A stretch of 64,000 nucleotides of DNA from CAVQOB01 sp963714325 (lineage in GTDB: Bacteria > Pseudomonadota > Alphaproteobacteria > Rhizobiales > Hyphomicrobiaceae). The notes beneath the pieces were generated by a model. The model had not been told where the DNA came from. It saw only the letters and a program-made list of their open reading frames with translations, and ran no database searches. The position numbers were made by a program, and so were the translations under genes. Positions 34,917 through 42,490 of this stretch are shown one piece after another; the first letter of the stretch is position 1, and each line of letters starts with the position of its first letter. The stretch covers positions 186,001-250,000 of the forward strand of contig CAVQOB010000010.1 in the NCBI GenBank assembly GCA_963714325.1, written 5' to 3'.

Positions 34917-35315
34917 TTAGAAGATGTTGCAGAGAACCTCGCCACCGACGTTCTCTTCGCGAGCGCGGCTGTCGGACATGACGCCCTTCGGTGTCGAGAG
35001 GATCGCCACGCCGAGGCCATTGGCCACCGTGCGCAGATCCTTGACTGGCGAATAGACGCGACGGCCAGGCGTCGAAACGCGCTGGATTTCGCGGATCGCT
35101 GGTTGACCACCGGCATACTTGAGCTCGATATCGAGTTCCTTCAGCCCGTTCTTGTGCGACACCTCGGTATAACCGCGGATATAGCCTTCCTCGATCAAAA
35201 CGTCGAGCACACGGGCGCGCAGGCGCGACGCGGGGCTCGAAACCTTCGGCCGGCGGCGCATTTGCGCGTTACGGATGCGGGTCAACATATCGCCGAGCGG
35301 ATCATTCATTGACAT
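34917..35315 (-). CDS. rpsH: 30S ribosomal protein S8
   Basis: 132 residues. MNDPLGDMLTRIRNAQMRRR is the usual start; RVSTPGRRVYSPVKDLRTVA and GLGVAILSTPKGVMSDSRAR form the RNA-binding half that grips 16S helix 21 and, in E. coli, the spc mRNA as repressor. GGAGGG seven bases before the first ATG favours 35315. 13 bases after rpsN. Confidence 0.98.
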   Translation of the reverse strand: MSMNDPLGDMLTRIRNAQMRRRPKVSSPASRLRARVLDVLIEEGYIRGYTEVSHKNGLKELDIELKYAGGQPAIREIQRVSTPGRRVYSPVKDLRTVANGLGVAILSTPKGVMSDSRAREENVGGEVLCNIF

Positions 35316-35328
35316 TCGATAGCCCTCC

Positions 35329-35634
35329 TTACCAGCTGGACTTGACCATGCCGGGGATCAGACCCTGGCTGGCAAGCTCACGCAGCTGGTTGCGGCACAG
35401 CTTCAATTTGCGATAGAACCCGCGCGACCGGCCGGTCAGCTCGCAACGGTTGCGGATGCGCACCTTCGACGAATTGCGCGGCAATTGGGCGAGCTTGATA
35501 CGTGCCGCAAACCGCTCTTCCGGCGGCCGCTTGGTATCTGCCGCCAGCGCCTTCAACTTCTTGCGCTTTGCCGCAAACTTCGCAACCAACTTGCGCCGGT
35601 TGTTATTTTTATTCATCGAACTGACTTTTGCCAT
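35329..35634 (-). CDS. rpsN: 30S ribosomal protein S14 (zinc-free type)
   Basis: 101 residues. This is the long form without the CxxC zinc ribbon: MAKVSSMNKNNNRRKLVAKF, LAQLPRNSSKVRIRNRCELT and SRGFYRKLKLCRNQLRELAS. GGAGGACCTG immediately before the ATG at 35634 sets the start, giving the same length as E. coli S14. It binds 16S rRNA in the head next to S3 and S10. Confidence 0.98.
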   Translation of the reverse strand: MAKVSSMNKNNNRRKLVAKFAAKRKKLKALAADTKRPPEERFAARIKLAQLPRNSSKVRIRNRCELTGRSRGFYRKLKLCRNQLRELASQGLIPGMVKSSW

Positions 35635-35685
35635 CAGGTCCTCCTGGAACCCACTTACCAGCATGCCGCCGGGGTTGGGAACGAG

Positions 35686-36390
35686 TTACGTACGGAATGG
35701 GAAATTGAAGCCTCGAAGCAGCTCGCGCGCTTCGTCGTCGGTACCGGCCGAGGTGCACACCACCACGTCCATACCCCAGATTTCATCGACGTCATCATAG
35801 TCGATCTCGGGGAACACGATGTGCTCCTTAAGACCAACGGCGTAGTTGCCACGACCATCGAAGCTCTTCGGGTTCAAGCCACGGAAGTCCTTCACGCGCG
35901 GCAGGGCGATCGTGACGAACCGGTCGAGGAATTCATACATGCGGTCGCCGCGCAGCGTCACCTTTGTGCCGAGCGCCATACCGTCACGGACCTTGTAGAC
36001 GGCGATGGACTTGCGCGCGCGCGTGATCACCGGCTTCTGGCCGGAGATCAATGCGAGATCCTTGGCAGCATTGTCGACCTTCTTGCGATCGTTGACCGCC
36101 TCGCCGACGCCCATGTTCAGGACGACCTTTTCCAGACGTGGAATCTGCATCGGGTTCTTGTAGCCGAACTTCTCGGCCATCAGCTTGCGGACCGCCGTCT
36201 CATACAGCGCCTTCATCCGCGGCTTGTAGTCCTTCGGACGCGCCTTAGGGATCGCGGTTTTGATGCCGCTCTCTTTGCCCTTCGCGCCCTTCGCCTGGGG
36301 CTTGCCACCCTTGGCGGCGGAGTTCTTTGGCTGGCCGCCCTTGGCGTCACCACCCTTCGACGGCGCTTTCGCTTTGTCGTTATCGGCCAT
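35686..36390 (-). CDS. rplE: 50S ribosomal protein L5 with N-terminal Lys/Gly/Ala extension
   Basis: 234 residues against 179 in E. coli. The core from about residue 54 (KPRMKALYETAVRKLMAEKF, RLEKVVLNMGVGEAVNDRKK, RGDRMYEFLDRFVTIALPRV, NYAVGLKEHIVFPEIDYDDV) is a normal L5, which binds 5S rRNA and the P-site tRNA. The first 53 residues (KAKAPSKGGDAKGGQPKNSA and on) are low-complexity and basic. AGAGG lies before the ATG at 36390, which is three bases beyond the rplX stop. An ATG at 36216 would give a core-only, 176-residue protein but has no ribosome site, so the extension is probably translated. Confidence 0.95.
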   Translation of the reverse strand: MADNDKAKAPSKGGDAKGGQPKNSAAKGGKPQAKGAKGKESGIKTAIPKARPKDYKPRMKALYETAVRKLMAEKFGYKNPMQIPRLEKVVLNMGVGEAVNDRKKVDNAAKDLALISGQKPVITRARKSIAVYKVRDGMALGTKVTLRGDRMYEFLDRFVTIALPRVKDFRGLNPKSFDGRGNYAVGLKEHIVFPEIDYDDVDEIWGMDVVVCTSAGTDDEARELLRGFNFPFRT

Positions 36391-36393
36391 GGC

Positions 36394-36720
36394 TTACCTC
36401 TTCTCCGCAATAATCTCGCCAGAGCGCTTGGCAATCCGAACCTTCTTGCCGTCTTCAAGCGTCTTGAAACCAACACGCGAAGGCTTGCCGTCCTTCGGAT
36501 CCTCGATGGCGAGGTTCGACAGATGAATCGGGCCTTCCTTCGCAATGATCCCGCCCTGCGTTTCGGCCGTCTGCTTGGTATGGCGGCGAACCATGTTCAC
36601 ACCACGCACCAGCGCGCGATCGTCCTTCGGCATGACGCGAATCACTTCGCCCTTCTTGCCCTTGTCACGACCGGCGAGCACGAACACCTGGTCGCCCTTT
36701 TTGATCTTAGCAGCCGACAT
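36394..36720 (-). CDS. rplX: 50S ribosomal protein L24
   Basis: 108 residues. The KOW motif VFVLAGRDKGKKGEVIRVMP is at the N-terminus; VRGVNMVRRHTKQTAETQGG and EGPIHLSNLAIEDPKDGKPS follow. L24 starts 50S assembly and lies near the tunnel exit. The ATG shares its A with the last base of the rplN stop (TGATG), so translation is coupled. Confidence 0.98.
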   Translation of the reverse strand: MSAAKIKKGDQVFVLAGRDKGKKGEVIRVMPKDDRALVRGVNMVRRHTKQTAETQGGIIAKEGPIHLSNLAIEDPKDGKPSRVGFKTLEDGKKVRIAKRSGEIIAEKR

Positions 36721-37088
36721 CACAGCACCTCCGGTGCAAGCGACACGATCTTCATGTGATTGCGGTTGCGCAGCTCACGGGTCACCGGCCCGAAAATGCG
36801 TGTTCCCACCGGATCACCCTGCGCGTTGATCAACACCGCTGCATTGCGATCGAAGCGGATCAACGATCCGTCGGCGCGACGAACACCCTTAGCGGTGCGC
36901 ACGACAACGGCCTTCATGACCTCGCCCTTCTTGACCTTGCCGCGCGGGATGGCGGAGGTCACCGAAACGACGATGGTATCGCCAACGGTTGCATATCTAC
37001 GCTTCGAGCCGCCGAGAACCTTGATGCACTGGACGCTTTTGGCGCCAGAGTTATCGGCTACGTCGAGCTTGGTCTCCATCTGGATCAT
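36720..37088 (-). CDS. rplN: 50S ribosomal protein L14
   Basis: 122 residues, full length: MIQMETKLDVADNSGAKSVQ, GSKRRYATVGDTIVVSVTSA, PRGKVKKGEVMKAVVVRTAK and FGPVTRELRNRNHMKIVSLA. L14 forms part of an inter-subunit bridge and the docking site of the silencing factor RsfS. 72 bases after rpsQ. Confidence 0.98.
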   Translation of the reverse strand: MIQMETKLDVADNSGAKSVQCIKVLGGSKRRYATVGDTIVVSVTSAIPRGKVKKGEVMKAVVVRTAKGVRRADGSLIRFDRNAAVLINAQGDPVGTRIFGPVTRELRNRNHMKIVSLAPEVL

Positions 37089-37160
37089 TGGACCAGCTCC
37101 CTCACTATCCTGTCAGGCGGCACCGAATGGGCCGCGCACTTGGCTTCATAAACTTGCGCG

Positions 37161-37397
37161 TCAGACCTTGTCCGCAAGGACGACCCAACGCTTCAACTTG
37201 GAGATCGGCGCGCATTCCTGAATGCGTACAACGTCACCAACTTTGAATGACTTCTTCTCATCGTGCGCGTGATACTTCTTGGACCGGCGCACGGTCTTTT
37301 TCAGCAGCGGATGCGTGTAGCGGCGCTCAACCTCGACCACCAGGGTCTTGGTATTCTTGTCCGACACTACGGTGCCCTGCAGGATGCGCTTTGGCAT
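37161..37397 (-). CDS. rpsQ: 30S ribosomal protein S17
   Basis: 78 residues, an OB-fold: MPKRILQGTVVSDKNTKTLV, VERRYTHPLLKKTVRRSKKY and GDVVRIQECAPISKLKRWVV. It binds 16S helix 11 early in 30S assembly. 13 bases after rpmC. Confidence 0.98.
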   Translation of the reverse strand: MPKRILQGTVVSDKNTKTLVVEVERRYTHPLLKKTVRRSKKYHAHDEKKSFKVGDVVRIQECAPISKLKRWVVLADKV

Positions 37398-37410
37398 ATT
37401 GATACTCTCC

Positions 37411-37614
37411 TTAAGCCTTGGCGCCTGGCTGCCGCTTCTGATTTTGGACTGTCATGACGCGCGCAATATCGCGGCGCACCGAACGGACCCGGGCCGTGCT
37501 TTCCAACTGACCCGAGGCCCGCTGGAAGCGCAGGTTGAACTGTTCCTTCTTGAGCTTGACGAGCTGGTCATCCAGCTGATCGAGCGACATTCCTTTGAAC
37601 TCTGCAGCTTTCAT
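37411..37614 (-). CDS. rpmC: 50S ribosomal protein L29
   Basis: 67 residues, two long helices: MKAAEFKGMSLDQLDDQLVK, KEQFNLRFQRASGQLESTAR and RRDIARVMTVQNQKRQPGAK. GGAGGGTGAG directly before the ATG at 37614 fixes the start; the frame upstream to 37653 runs back towards rplP and is not used. L29 helps dock signal recognition particle and trigger factor. Confidence 0.98.
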   Translation of the reverse strand: MKAAEFKGMSLDQLDDQLVKLKKEQFNLRFQRASGQLESTARVRSVRRDIARVMTVQNQKRQPGAKA

Positions 37615-37661
37615 CTCACCCTCCGCGGCGATCCCGCGAACATTCCTGTTCAATCATCTAC

Positions 37662-38072
37662 TTAGTGTTGGCGCACCACGATGCGCGTCTTGATCGGCAG
37701 TTTGGCGGCGCCGAGCATCAGCGCTTCCTTGGCAACCTGATCCGACACACCATCAAGTTCAAACATAATGCGGCCGGGCTTTACGCGCGCCACCCAAAGC
37801 TCAGGCGAACCCTTGCCCGAGCCCATGCGTACTTCGGCCGGCTTCTTGGTCACGGGCACATCCGGGAATACCCGGATCCACACGCGGCCAGCGCGCTTCA
37901 TGTGACGCGTGATGGCGCGGCGCGCGGCTTCGATCTGGCGCGCCGTCAACCGCTCCGGTTGCACAGCCTTCAGACCGTGTGAGCCAAAGTTCAGCGTCGT
38001 GCCACCCTTGGCCTGGCCATGGATACGGCCCTTGAAGGCCTTGCGGAATTTTGAGCGCTTTGGTTGCAGCAT
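37662..38072 (-). CDS. rplP: 50S ribosomal protein L16
   Basis: 136 residues, the same as E. coli: MLQPKRSKFRKAFKGRIHGQ, LNFGSHGLKAVQPERLTARQ, RRAITRHMKRAGRVWIRVFP and RMGSGKGSPELWVARVKPGR. It lies close to the peptidyl-transferase centre and A-site tRNA elbow. 38 bases after rpsC. Confidence 0.98.
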   Translation of the reverse strand: MLQPKRSKFRKAFKGRIHGQAKGGTTLNFGSHGLKAVQPERLTARQIEAARRAITRHMKRAGRVWIRVFPDVPVTKKPAEVRMGSGKGSPELWVARVKPGRIMFELDGVSDQVAKEALMLGAAKLPIKTRIVVRQH

Positions 38073-38110
38073 GGATCTCGTGCCTTATTCGTATCTTTTC
38101 AGCGGTCCGT

Positions 38111-38851
38111 TCAGGTCCGTTCGCGCCGCGGGCGATCGCGATCGCCGCGGTCGCCACTATCGCGACGCCCACCGCCGCCCTCTTGCGATTCCATCGACCG
38201 CCGCTCCGACGCCATCGGATCGTGTTCCATGATCTCACCTTTGAAGATCCAAACCTTGATGCCGATGATGCCATAGGCGGTTCGCGCAATGCCGTAACCA
38301 AAATCGATGTCGGCACGCAGCGTGTGCAGGGGCACGCGACCTTCGCGATACCATTCCAGACGTGCAATTTCCGCGCCGCCAAGTCGGCCGGAGACGTTGA
38401 TGCGAACACCGAGCGCGCCCTTCTGCAGCGCTGATTGGACCGAGCGCTTCATCGCACGCCGGAAGGCCACGCGGCGCTCGAGCTGCTGGGCGATGCCTTC
38501 AGCGACCAACGTCGCATCGATTTCAGGCTTGCGGATTTCGACGATGTTGAGGTGAACTTCCGACGCTGTCAGTCGCGCGAGTTCGCCGCGCAGCTTCTCG
38601 ATGTCGGTGCCCTTCTTGCCGATCAAAATTCCCGGACGCGCACTGTGGACCGTGACGCGGCACTTCTTGTGCGGGCGCTCGATGACGACCTTCGAAATGC
38701 CGGCAGCGCGCTGCTGCGTCATGACGTGGGCGCGGATTTTCATGTCTTCGTGCAACAGGCGGCCGTATTCGGCACGGCCGGCAAACCAGCGGCTGTCCCA
38801 GGTGCGGTTGATCCCAAGGCGAAGCCCGACGGGATTGACTTTGTGGCCCAT
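38111..38851 (-). CDS. rpsC: 30S ribosomal protein S3
   Basis: 246 residues. KH domain: GILIGKKGTDIEKLRGELAR with the GKKG loop; the C-terminal half has AQQLERRVAFRRAMKRSVQS and GVRINVSGRLGGAEIARLEW. The tail after EIMEHDP is a disordered Arg/Gly/Asp-rich extension. S3 forms the mRNA-entry helicase face with S4 and S5. Its ATG overlaps the rplV stop by one base (TAATG). Confidence 0.98.
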   Translation of the reverse strand: MGHKVNPVGLRLGINRTWDSRWFAGRAEYGRLLHEDMKIRAHVMTQQRAAGISKVVIERPHKKCRVTVHSARPGILIGKKGTDIEKLRGELARLTASEVHLNIVEIRKPEIDATLVAEGIAQQLERRVAFRRAMKRSVQSALQKGALGVRINVSGRLGGAEIARLEWYREGRVPLHTLRADIDFGYGIARTAYGIIGIKVWIFKGEIMEHDPMASERRSMESQEGGGGRRDSGDRGDRDRPRRERT

Positions 38852-39246
38852 TACTTCGTCTCCTCGGCAGTAGCCTCGGGTTTCGTTTTCACGACAACGG
38901 TCAGCTGTGAGAACAGCTTATGCACTTGGCCCGACTTGCCGCGGCCACGTGCATGGAACCGCTTCATGATCAGGTTCTTGCCAACATAGGCTTCCGAGAC
39001 GATCAACTCGTCCGGATCGAGGCCGTGGTTGTTCTCGGCATTGGCCACTGCCGACGCCACGCACTTGCGCACATCATCAGCGATCCGCTTGCGCGAAAAC
39101 GCCAGATCGGCCAAAGCCGCATCCACCTTCTTGCCACGGATCATCTGCGCGACAAGATTCAATTTCTGCGGCGACACCTTGAGATTGGTCACCACAGCCC
39201 GCGCCTCGGTGTCGGCGAGCGATCGCTCTCGTTTTGGCTTACCCAT
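38851..39246 (-). CDS. rplV: 50S ribosomal protein L22
   Basis: 131 residues (E. coli 110). VVTNLKVSPQKLNLVAQMIR, KKVDAALADLAFSRKRIADD and AVANAENNHGLDPDELIVSE are the core; the tunnel-reaching hairpin is KRFHARGRGKSGQVHK, which appears intact, without the deletions seen in macrolide-resistant mutants. The ends carry extra charged residues. 15 bases after rpsS. Confidence 0.98.
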   Translation of the reverse strand: MGKPKRERSLADTEARAVVTNLKVSPQKLNLVAQMIRGKKVDAALADLAFSRKRIADDVRKCVASAVANAENNHGLDPDELIVSEAYVGKNLIMKRFHARGRGKSGQVHKLFSQLTVVVKTKPEATAEETK

Positions 39247-39261
39247 GATCGTCTCGCTCTC

Positions 39262-39558
39262 TTACTTCGATGCGGCAGGCTTGGAGCCACCGGACTTCTT
39301 GTCGCCGCCGTGGCCTTGGAACGTCCGTGTCGGCGCGAACTCGCCGAGCTTGTGTCCGATCATGTCCTCGTTGACATTCACGGGGATATGCTTGTGGCCG
39401 TTGTGGACGCCGAACACCAAACCGACGAATTGGGGCAGGATGGTCGAACGACGGCTCCAAGTCTTGATCACTTCGTTACGGCCGCTTGCGCGCACCTTCT
39501 CCGCCTTCTTCAGGAGGTAACCGTCGATGAACGGGCCTTTCGAGACTGAACGGCTCAC
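39262..39558 (-). CDS. rpsS: 30S ribosomal protein S19
   Basis: 98 residues (E. coli 92). MSRSVSKGPFIDGYLLKKAE, IKTWSRRSTILPQFVGLVFG, HNGHKHIPVNVNEDMIGHKL and EFAPTRTFQGHGGDKKSGGS. S19 sits in the 30S head and contacts S13 and the A-site tRNA. 12 bases after rplB. Confidence 0.98.
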   Translation of the reverse strand: MSRSVSKGPFIDGYLLKKAEKVRASGRNEVIKTWSRRSTILPQFVGLVFGVHNGHKHIPVNVNEDMIGHKLGEFAPTRTFQGHGGDKKSGGSKPAASK

Positions 39559-39570
39559 GTGACTCTCCTC

Positions 39571-40392
39571 TTACTTCGCCAGATGACGCGAGCGGACGAT
39601 AAACCGGTCGGTCGTCTTGTTCTTGCGTGTCTTGTAACCCTTGGTCGGCTTGCCCCATGGCGTCGCCCAGTGCTTACCACCCTTGGTTCGGCCACCATTG
39701 GGGTGGTCGACGGGGTTCATCATCACCGAGCGGACCGTCGGGCGCGTGCCTTTCCAGCGGGTGCGTCCGGCCTTACCGGTCACTTCGTTCATGTGGTCAG
39801 GATTGGAAACCGCTCCCACCGTCGCCATGCAGTCAGCCGGTACCTTGCGGGTCTCACCGGAATTCATCCGCAGCACGGCCCAGCCGGAGTCGCGGCCAAC
39901 AAGTTGTGCGTAAGCGCCAGCCGAACGAGCGGCCTTGCCGCCGGCACCCGGCTTCAGCTCGATATTGTGCACGATGGTGCCGATCGGCAGCGACGCCAAC
40001 TTCATGGCGTTGCCGGGCTTCACGTCGGCCTTGACTCCCGAGATGACCTGATCGCCAACCGCCAGTCGCTGCGGTGCCAGGATGTAGGCCAACGTCCCGT
40101 CAGTGTACTTAATCAGGGCAATGAATGCCGTGCGGTTCGGATCATACTCCAAACGCTCCACGACCGCCGGCATATCGTGCTTGGTTCGATTGAAATCGAC
40201 CATGCGATACGACTGCTTGTGACCGCCACCGATGTGGCGCGTCGTGATGCGGCCATGATTGTTGCGACCACCGGTCTTGGTCTTGCCCTTGACCAGGATC
40301 TTGGCCGGCGCGCCCTTCCACAGCTGGCTGCGGTCGACCTGCACCAGCTGGCGCAGGCTCGGCGATGTCGGGCGGTATGTTTTCAATGCCAT
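39571..40392 (-). CDS. rplB: 50S ribosomal protein L2
   Basis: 273 residues, identical in length to E. coli L2. GGRNNHGRITTRHIGGGHKQ, IVHNIELKPGAGGKAARSAG and VRSVMMNPVDHPNGGRTKGG (with the conserved His of the C-terminal loop near the peptidyl-transferase centre). L2 is needed for subunit association. 24 bases after rplW. Confidence 0.99.
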   Translation of the reverse strand: MALKTYRPTSPSLRQLVQVDRSQLWKGAPAKILVKGKTKTGGRNNHGRITTRHIGGGHKQSYRMVDFNRTKHDMPAVVERLEYDPNRTAFIALIKYTDGTLAYILAPQRLAVGDQVISGVKADVKPGNAMKLASLPIGTIVHNIELKPGAGGKAARSAGAYAQLVGRDSGWAVLRMNSGETRKVPADCMATVGAVSNPDHMNEVTGKAGRTRWKGTRPTVRSVMMNPVDHPNGGRTKGGKHWATPWGKPTKGYKTRKNKTTDRFIVRSRHLAK

Positions 40393-40416
40393 AACTGACT
40401 TCTCCCTCGCCCCGCC

Positions 40417-40707
40417 TTAAAGGCCCGTCGTCACATCGATCGAGGAACCTTCCTCGAGAGTGATGATCGCGCGCTTCGAATCGCCCTGCAGCGCGGTGAT
40501 GCCGCGAAACGATTTGAGCTTGCCTTTGCGAACAATGGTGTTCACGGCCTTGACCTTGACCTTGAATAAGGTCTCGACCGCCGACTTGATCTCCGGTTTG
40601 GTTGCCTTGGCGGCGACCTTGAAGATCACTTGATTATATTCCGAAACCCGTGTCGACTTTTCAGTGATCACCGGTGACAGGATGATATCGTAAGCGCTCT
40701 TTTTCAT
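40417..40707 (-). CDS. rplW: 50S ribosomal protein L23
   Basis: 96 residues. YDIILSPVITEKSTRVSEYN, FKVAAKATKPEIKSAVETLF and VNTIVRKGKLKSFRGITALQ. L23 is the docking point for trigger factor and SRP at the tunnel exit. Its ATG overlaps the rplD stop by four bases (ATGA). Confidence 0.98.
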   Translation of the reverse strand: MKKSAYDIILSPVITEKSTRVSEYNQVIFKVAAKATKPEIKSAVETLFKVKVKAVNTIVRKGKLKSFRGITALQGDSKRAIITLEEGSSIDVTTGL

Positions 40708-41324
40708 TTGAACCGAGCCTCCAGGGCCGCGATCGCCGCCTTAGTCAGTACCAATTTCTGCCGGCGCAGGATGTCGTAGACGTTGATGCCCTGGATCGGC
40801 AGGACATCGATGTGCGGAATGTTGCGCGCCGCGCGAGCAAAGCCCGGCTCCAATTCGGTACCGTCGATGATCAAAGCATTTTTCAGGTCGAGCTTGGCGA
40901 ATTGATCCTTGAGTCCGCGGGTCTTGCCGTCGCGGCTCTCGGCCTTTTCTAGCACGATGATCTCACCGGCTTTGGCCTTTGCCGACAGCGCATGCCGCAG
41001 TGCCAGCGCACGGACCTTTTTCGGCATGTCGATCGCATGGCTACGCGGCTTCGGACCGAATGCCTTACCGCCACCACGCCATTGCGGGACCGACTTGTCG
41101 CCGTGGCGAGCGCCGCCCGTCCCCTTCTGCTTGTACATTTTCTTGCCCGTGACCGTCACTTCGGAGCGGTCCTGGGCATGATGCGTTCCAGCCATGCGCT
41201 TCAGTGTCTGATAGCGCACCATGCGCTGGATCAAGTCCTGACGCGGCTCAAGACCGAAAATGTCGTCCTTGAGGTCGATGTCGCCGGCGCTACCGGAGTC
41301 GAGTGTTTTCACAGAGGCCTTCAT
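40704..41324 (-). CDS. rplD: 50S ribosomal protein L4
   Basis: 206 residues (E. coli 201). The tunnel loop KKMYKQKGTGGARHGDKSVP and WRGGGKAFGPKPRSHAIDMP is intact; ALIIDGTELEPGFARAARNI lies in the globular part. In E. coli L4 also represses its own operon; no comparable leader was identified here. The ATG at 41324 overlaps the rplC stop (ATGA) and follows GGAGCAGAAGTC; the longer frame to 41438 lies inside rplC and was rejected. Confidence 0.98.
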   Translation of the reverse strand: MKASVKTLDSGSAGDIDLKDDIFGLEPRQDLIQRMVRYQTLKRMAGTHHAQDRSEVTVTGKKMYKQKGTGGARHGDKSVPQWRGGGKAFGPKPRSHAIDMPKKVRALALRHALSAKAKAGEIIVLEKAESRDGKTRGLKDQFAKLDLKNALIIDGTELEPGFARAARNIPHIDVLPIQGINVYDILRRQKLVLTKAAIAALEARFK

Positions 41325-42037
41325 GACTTCTGCTCCGTGTTGGCTGCCACTGCCACGTCCGCCGCCTTGACGAACGCGCCAGGCTTCGGCGCCTCCTTCG
41401 GCAGTGCGCGCTTGACAGCATCGCGAATGTAAACCCACCCGCCCTTTGAGCCGGGCACAGCACCACGCACCAGGACCAATCCCTTGGCCGTGTCGGTCTG
41501 CACCACCTCGATGTTGAGCGTCGTTACCCGCTCATCACCCATGTGGCCGGCCATCTTCTTACCCTTGAAGACCTTGCCGGGATCCTGACGTTGACCGGTC
41601 GAACCGTGTGAACGATGCACCACAGACACGCCGTGCGCGGCACCAAGGCCGGCGAAGTTCCAGCGCTTCATCGGCCCTTGGAAGCCTTTGCCCTGGCTGG
41701 TTCCCGTCACATCGACCAGCTGCCCCTTCACGAAATGGTCGGCCGTAATCTTGGCGCCCACTTCAATCAGGTTGTCGGCGCTGACACGGAATTCCGCGAC
41801 CTTGCGCTTCGGCTCCACCTTCGCAACGGCAAAACTTTGCCGCTCCGACTTGGTCACCCGGCTTGCCTTCCGCGAGCCCGCGCCAAGCTGCAACGCGGTA
41901 TAGCCGTTCTTCTCGTTCGTCCGATGCGCGAGAACCTGCACGTTGTCCAGCTTCAACACAGTCACGGGGATATGTTCCCCGCTGTCTGTGAAGATGCGGG
42001 TCATGCCGATCTTCTGCGCTATGACTCCGGAACGCAT
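41321..42037 (-). CDS. rplC: 50S ribosomal protein L3
   Basis: 238 residues (E. coli 209). MRSGVIAQKIGMTRIFTDSG is the canonical start, preceded by AAGGAATGCTCATC. HRSHGSTGQRQDPGKVFKGK contains the glutamine methylated by PrmB in relatives. The last 20 or so residues (KEAPKPGAFVKAADVAVAAN) are an alanine-rich tail. The frame to 42103 was rejected because conserved sequence starts at 42037. Confidence 0.98.
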   Translation of the reverse strand: MRSGVIAQKIGMTRIFTDSGEHIPVTVLKLDNVQVLAHRTNEKNGYTALQLGAGSRKASRVTKSERQSFAVAKVEPKRKVAEFRVSADNLIEVGAKITADHFVKGQLVDVTGTSQGKGFQGPMKRWNFAGLGAAHGVSVVHRSHGSTGQRQDPGKVFKGKKMAGHMGDERVTTLNIEVVQTDTAKGLVLVRGAVPGSKGGWVYIRDAVKRALPKEAPKPGAFVKAADVAVAANTEQKS

Positions 42038-42112
42038 GATGAGCATTCCTTCCTTATTATTGAGGGTCATCGACAGGCGAACCCGCGAGAGGACCCGAAC
42101 CAAAGGGAAAAC

Positions 42113-42421
42113 TTAGAGCTTGATCTCGACGTCCACGCCGGCCGCAAGATCGAGTTTCATAAGTGCATCGACGGTCTGCGGTGTCGGATCAACGATGTCC
42201 AACAGACGCTTGTGCGTCCGCATCTCGAACTGCTCGCGGCTCTTCTTGTCGATGTGCGGTGACCGGTTGACCGTGAAGCGCTCGATGCGCGTCGGCAGCG
42301 GGATTGGTCCGCGGACCTCAGCGCCGGTGCGCTTCGCCGTATTCACGATCTCGCGCGTCGAGGCATCGAGCACCCGGTGATCGAATGCCTTGAGGCGGAT
42401 GCGAATGTTTTGACTTTGCAT
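42113..42421 (-). CDS. rpsJ: 30S ribosomal protein S10
   Basis: 102 residues, standard length: MQSQNIRIRLKAFDHRVLDA, GPIPLPTRIERFTVNRSPHI and DPTPQTVDALMKLDLAAGVD. S10 lies in the 30S head and also forms the NusB-NusE antitermination complex. The frame upstream of 42421 is not conserved. It follows tuf by 69 bases, so the S10 and str groups are joined here. Confidence 0.98.
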   Translation of the reverse strand: MQSQNIRIRLKAFDHRVLDASTREIVNTAKRTGAEVRGPIPLPTRIERFTVNRSPHIDKKSREQFEMRTHKRLLDIVDPTPQTVDALMKLDLAAGVDVEIKL

Positions 42422-42490
42422 GTGTGCACACCCAAAAAAAGTCGTCGAAGAACAGAGCGCCCATTCTGGACGCCCCATCCTCACGCCGTT

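Noticed and set aside
41325..41438. Upstream extension of rplD
   Set aside because: It lies wholly inside rplC and is not conserved; the ATG overlapping the rplC stop is a normal L4 start.
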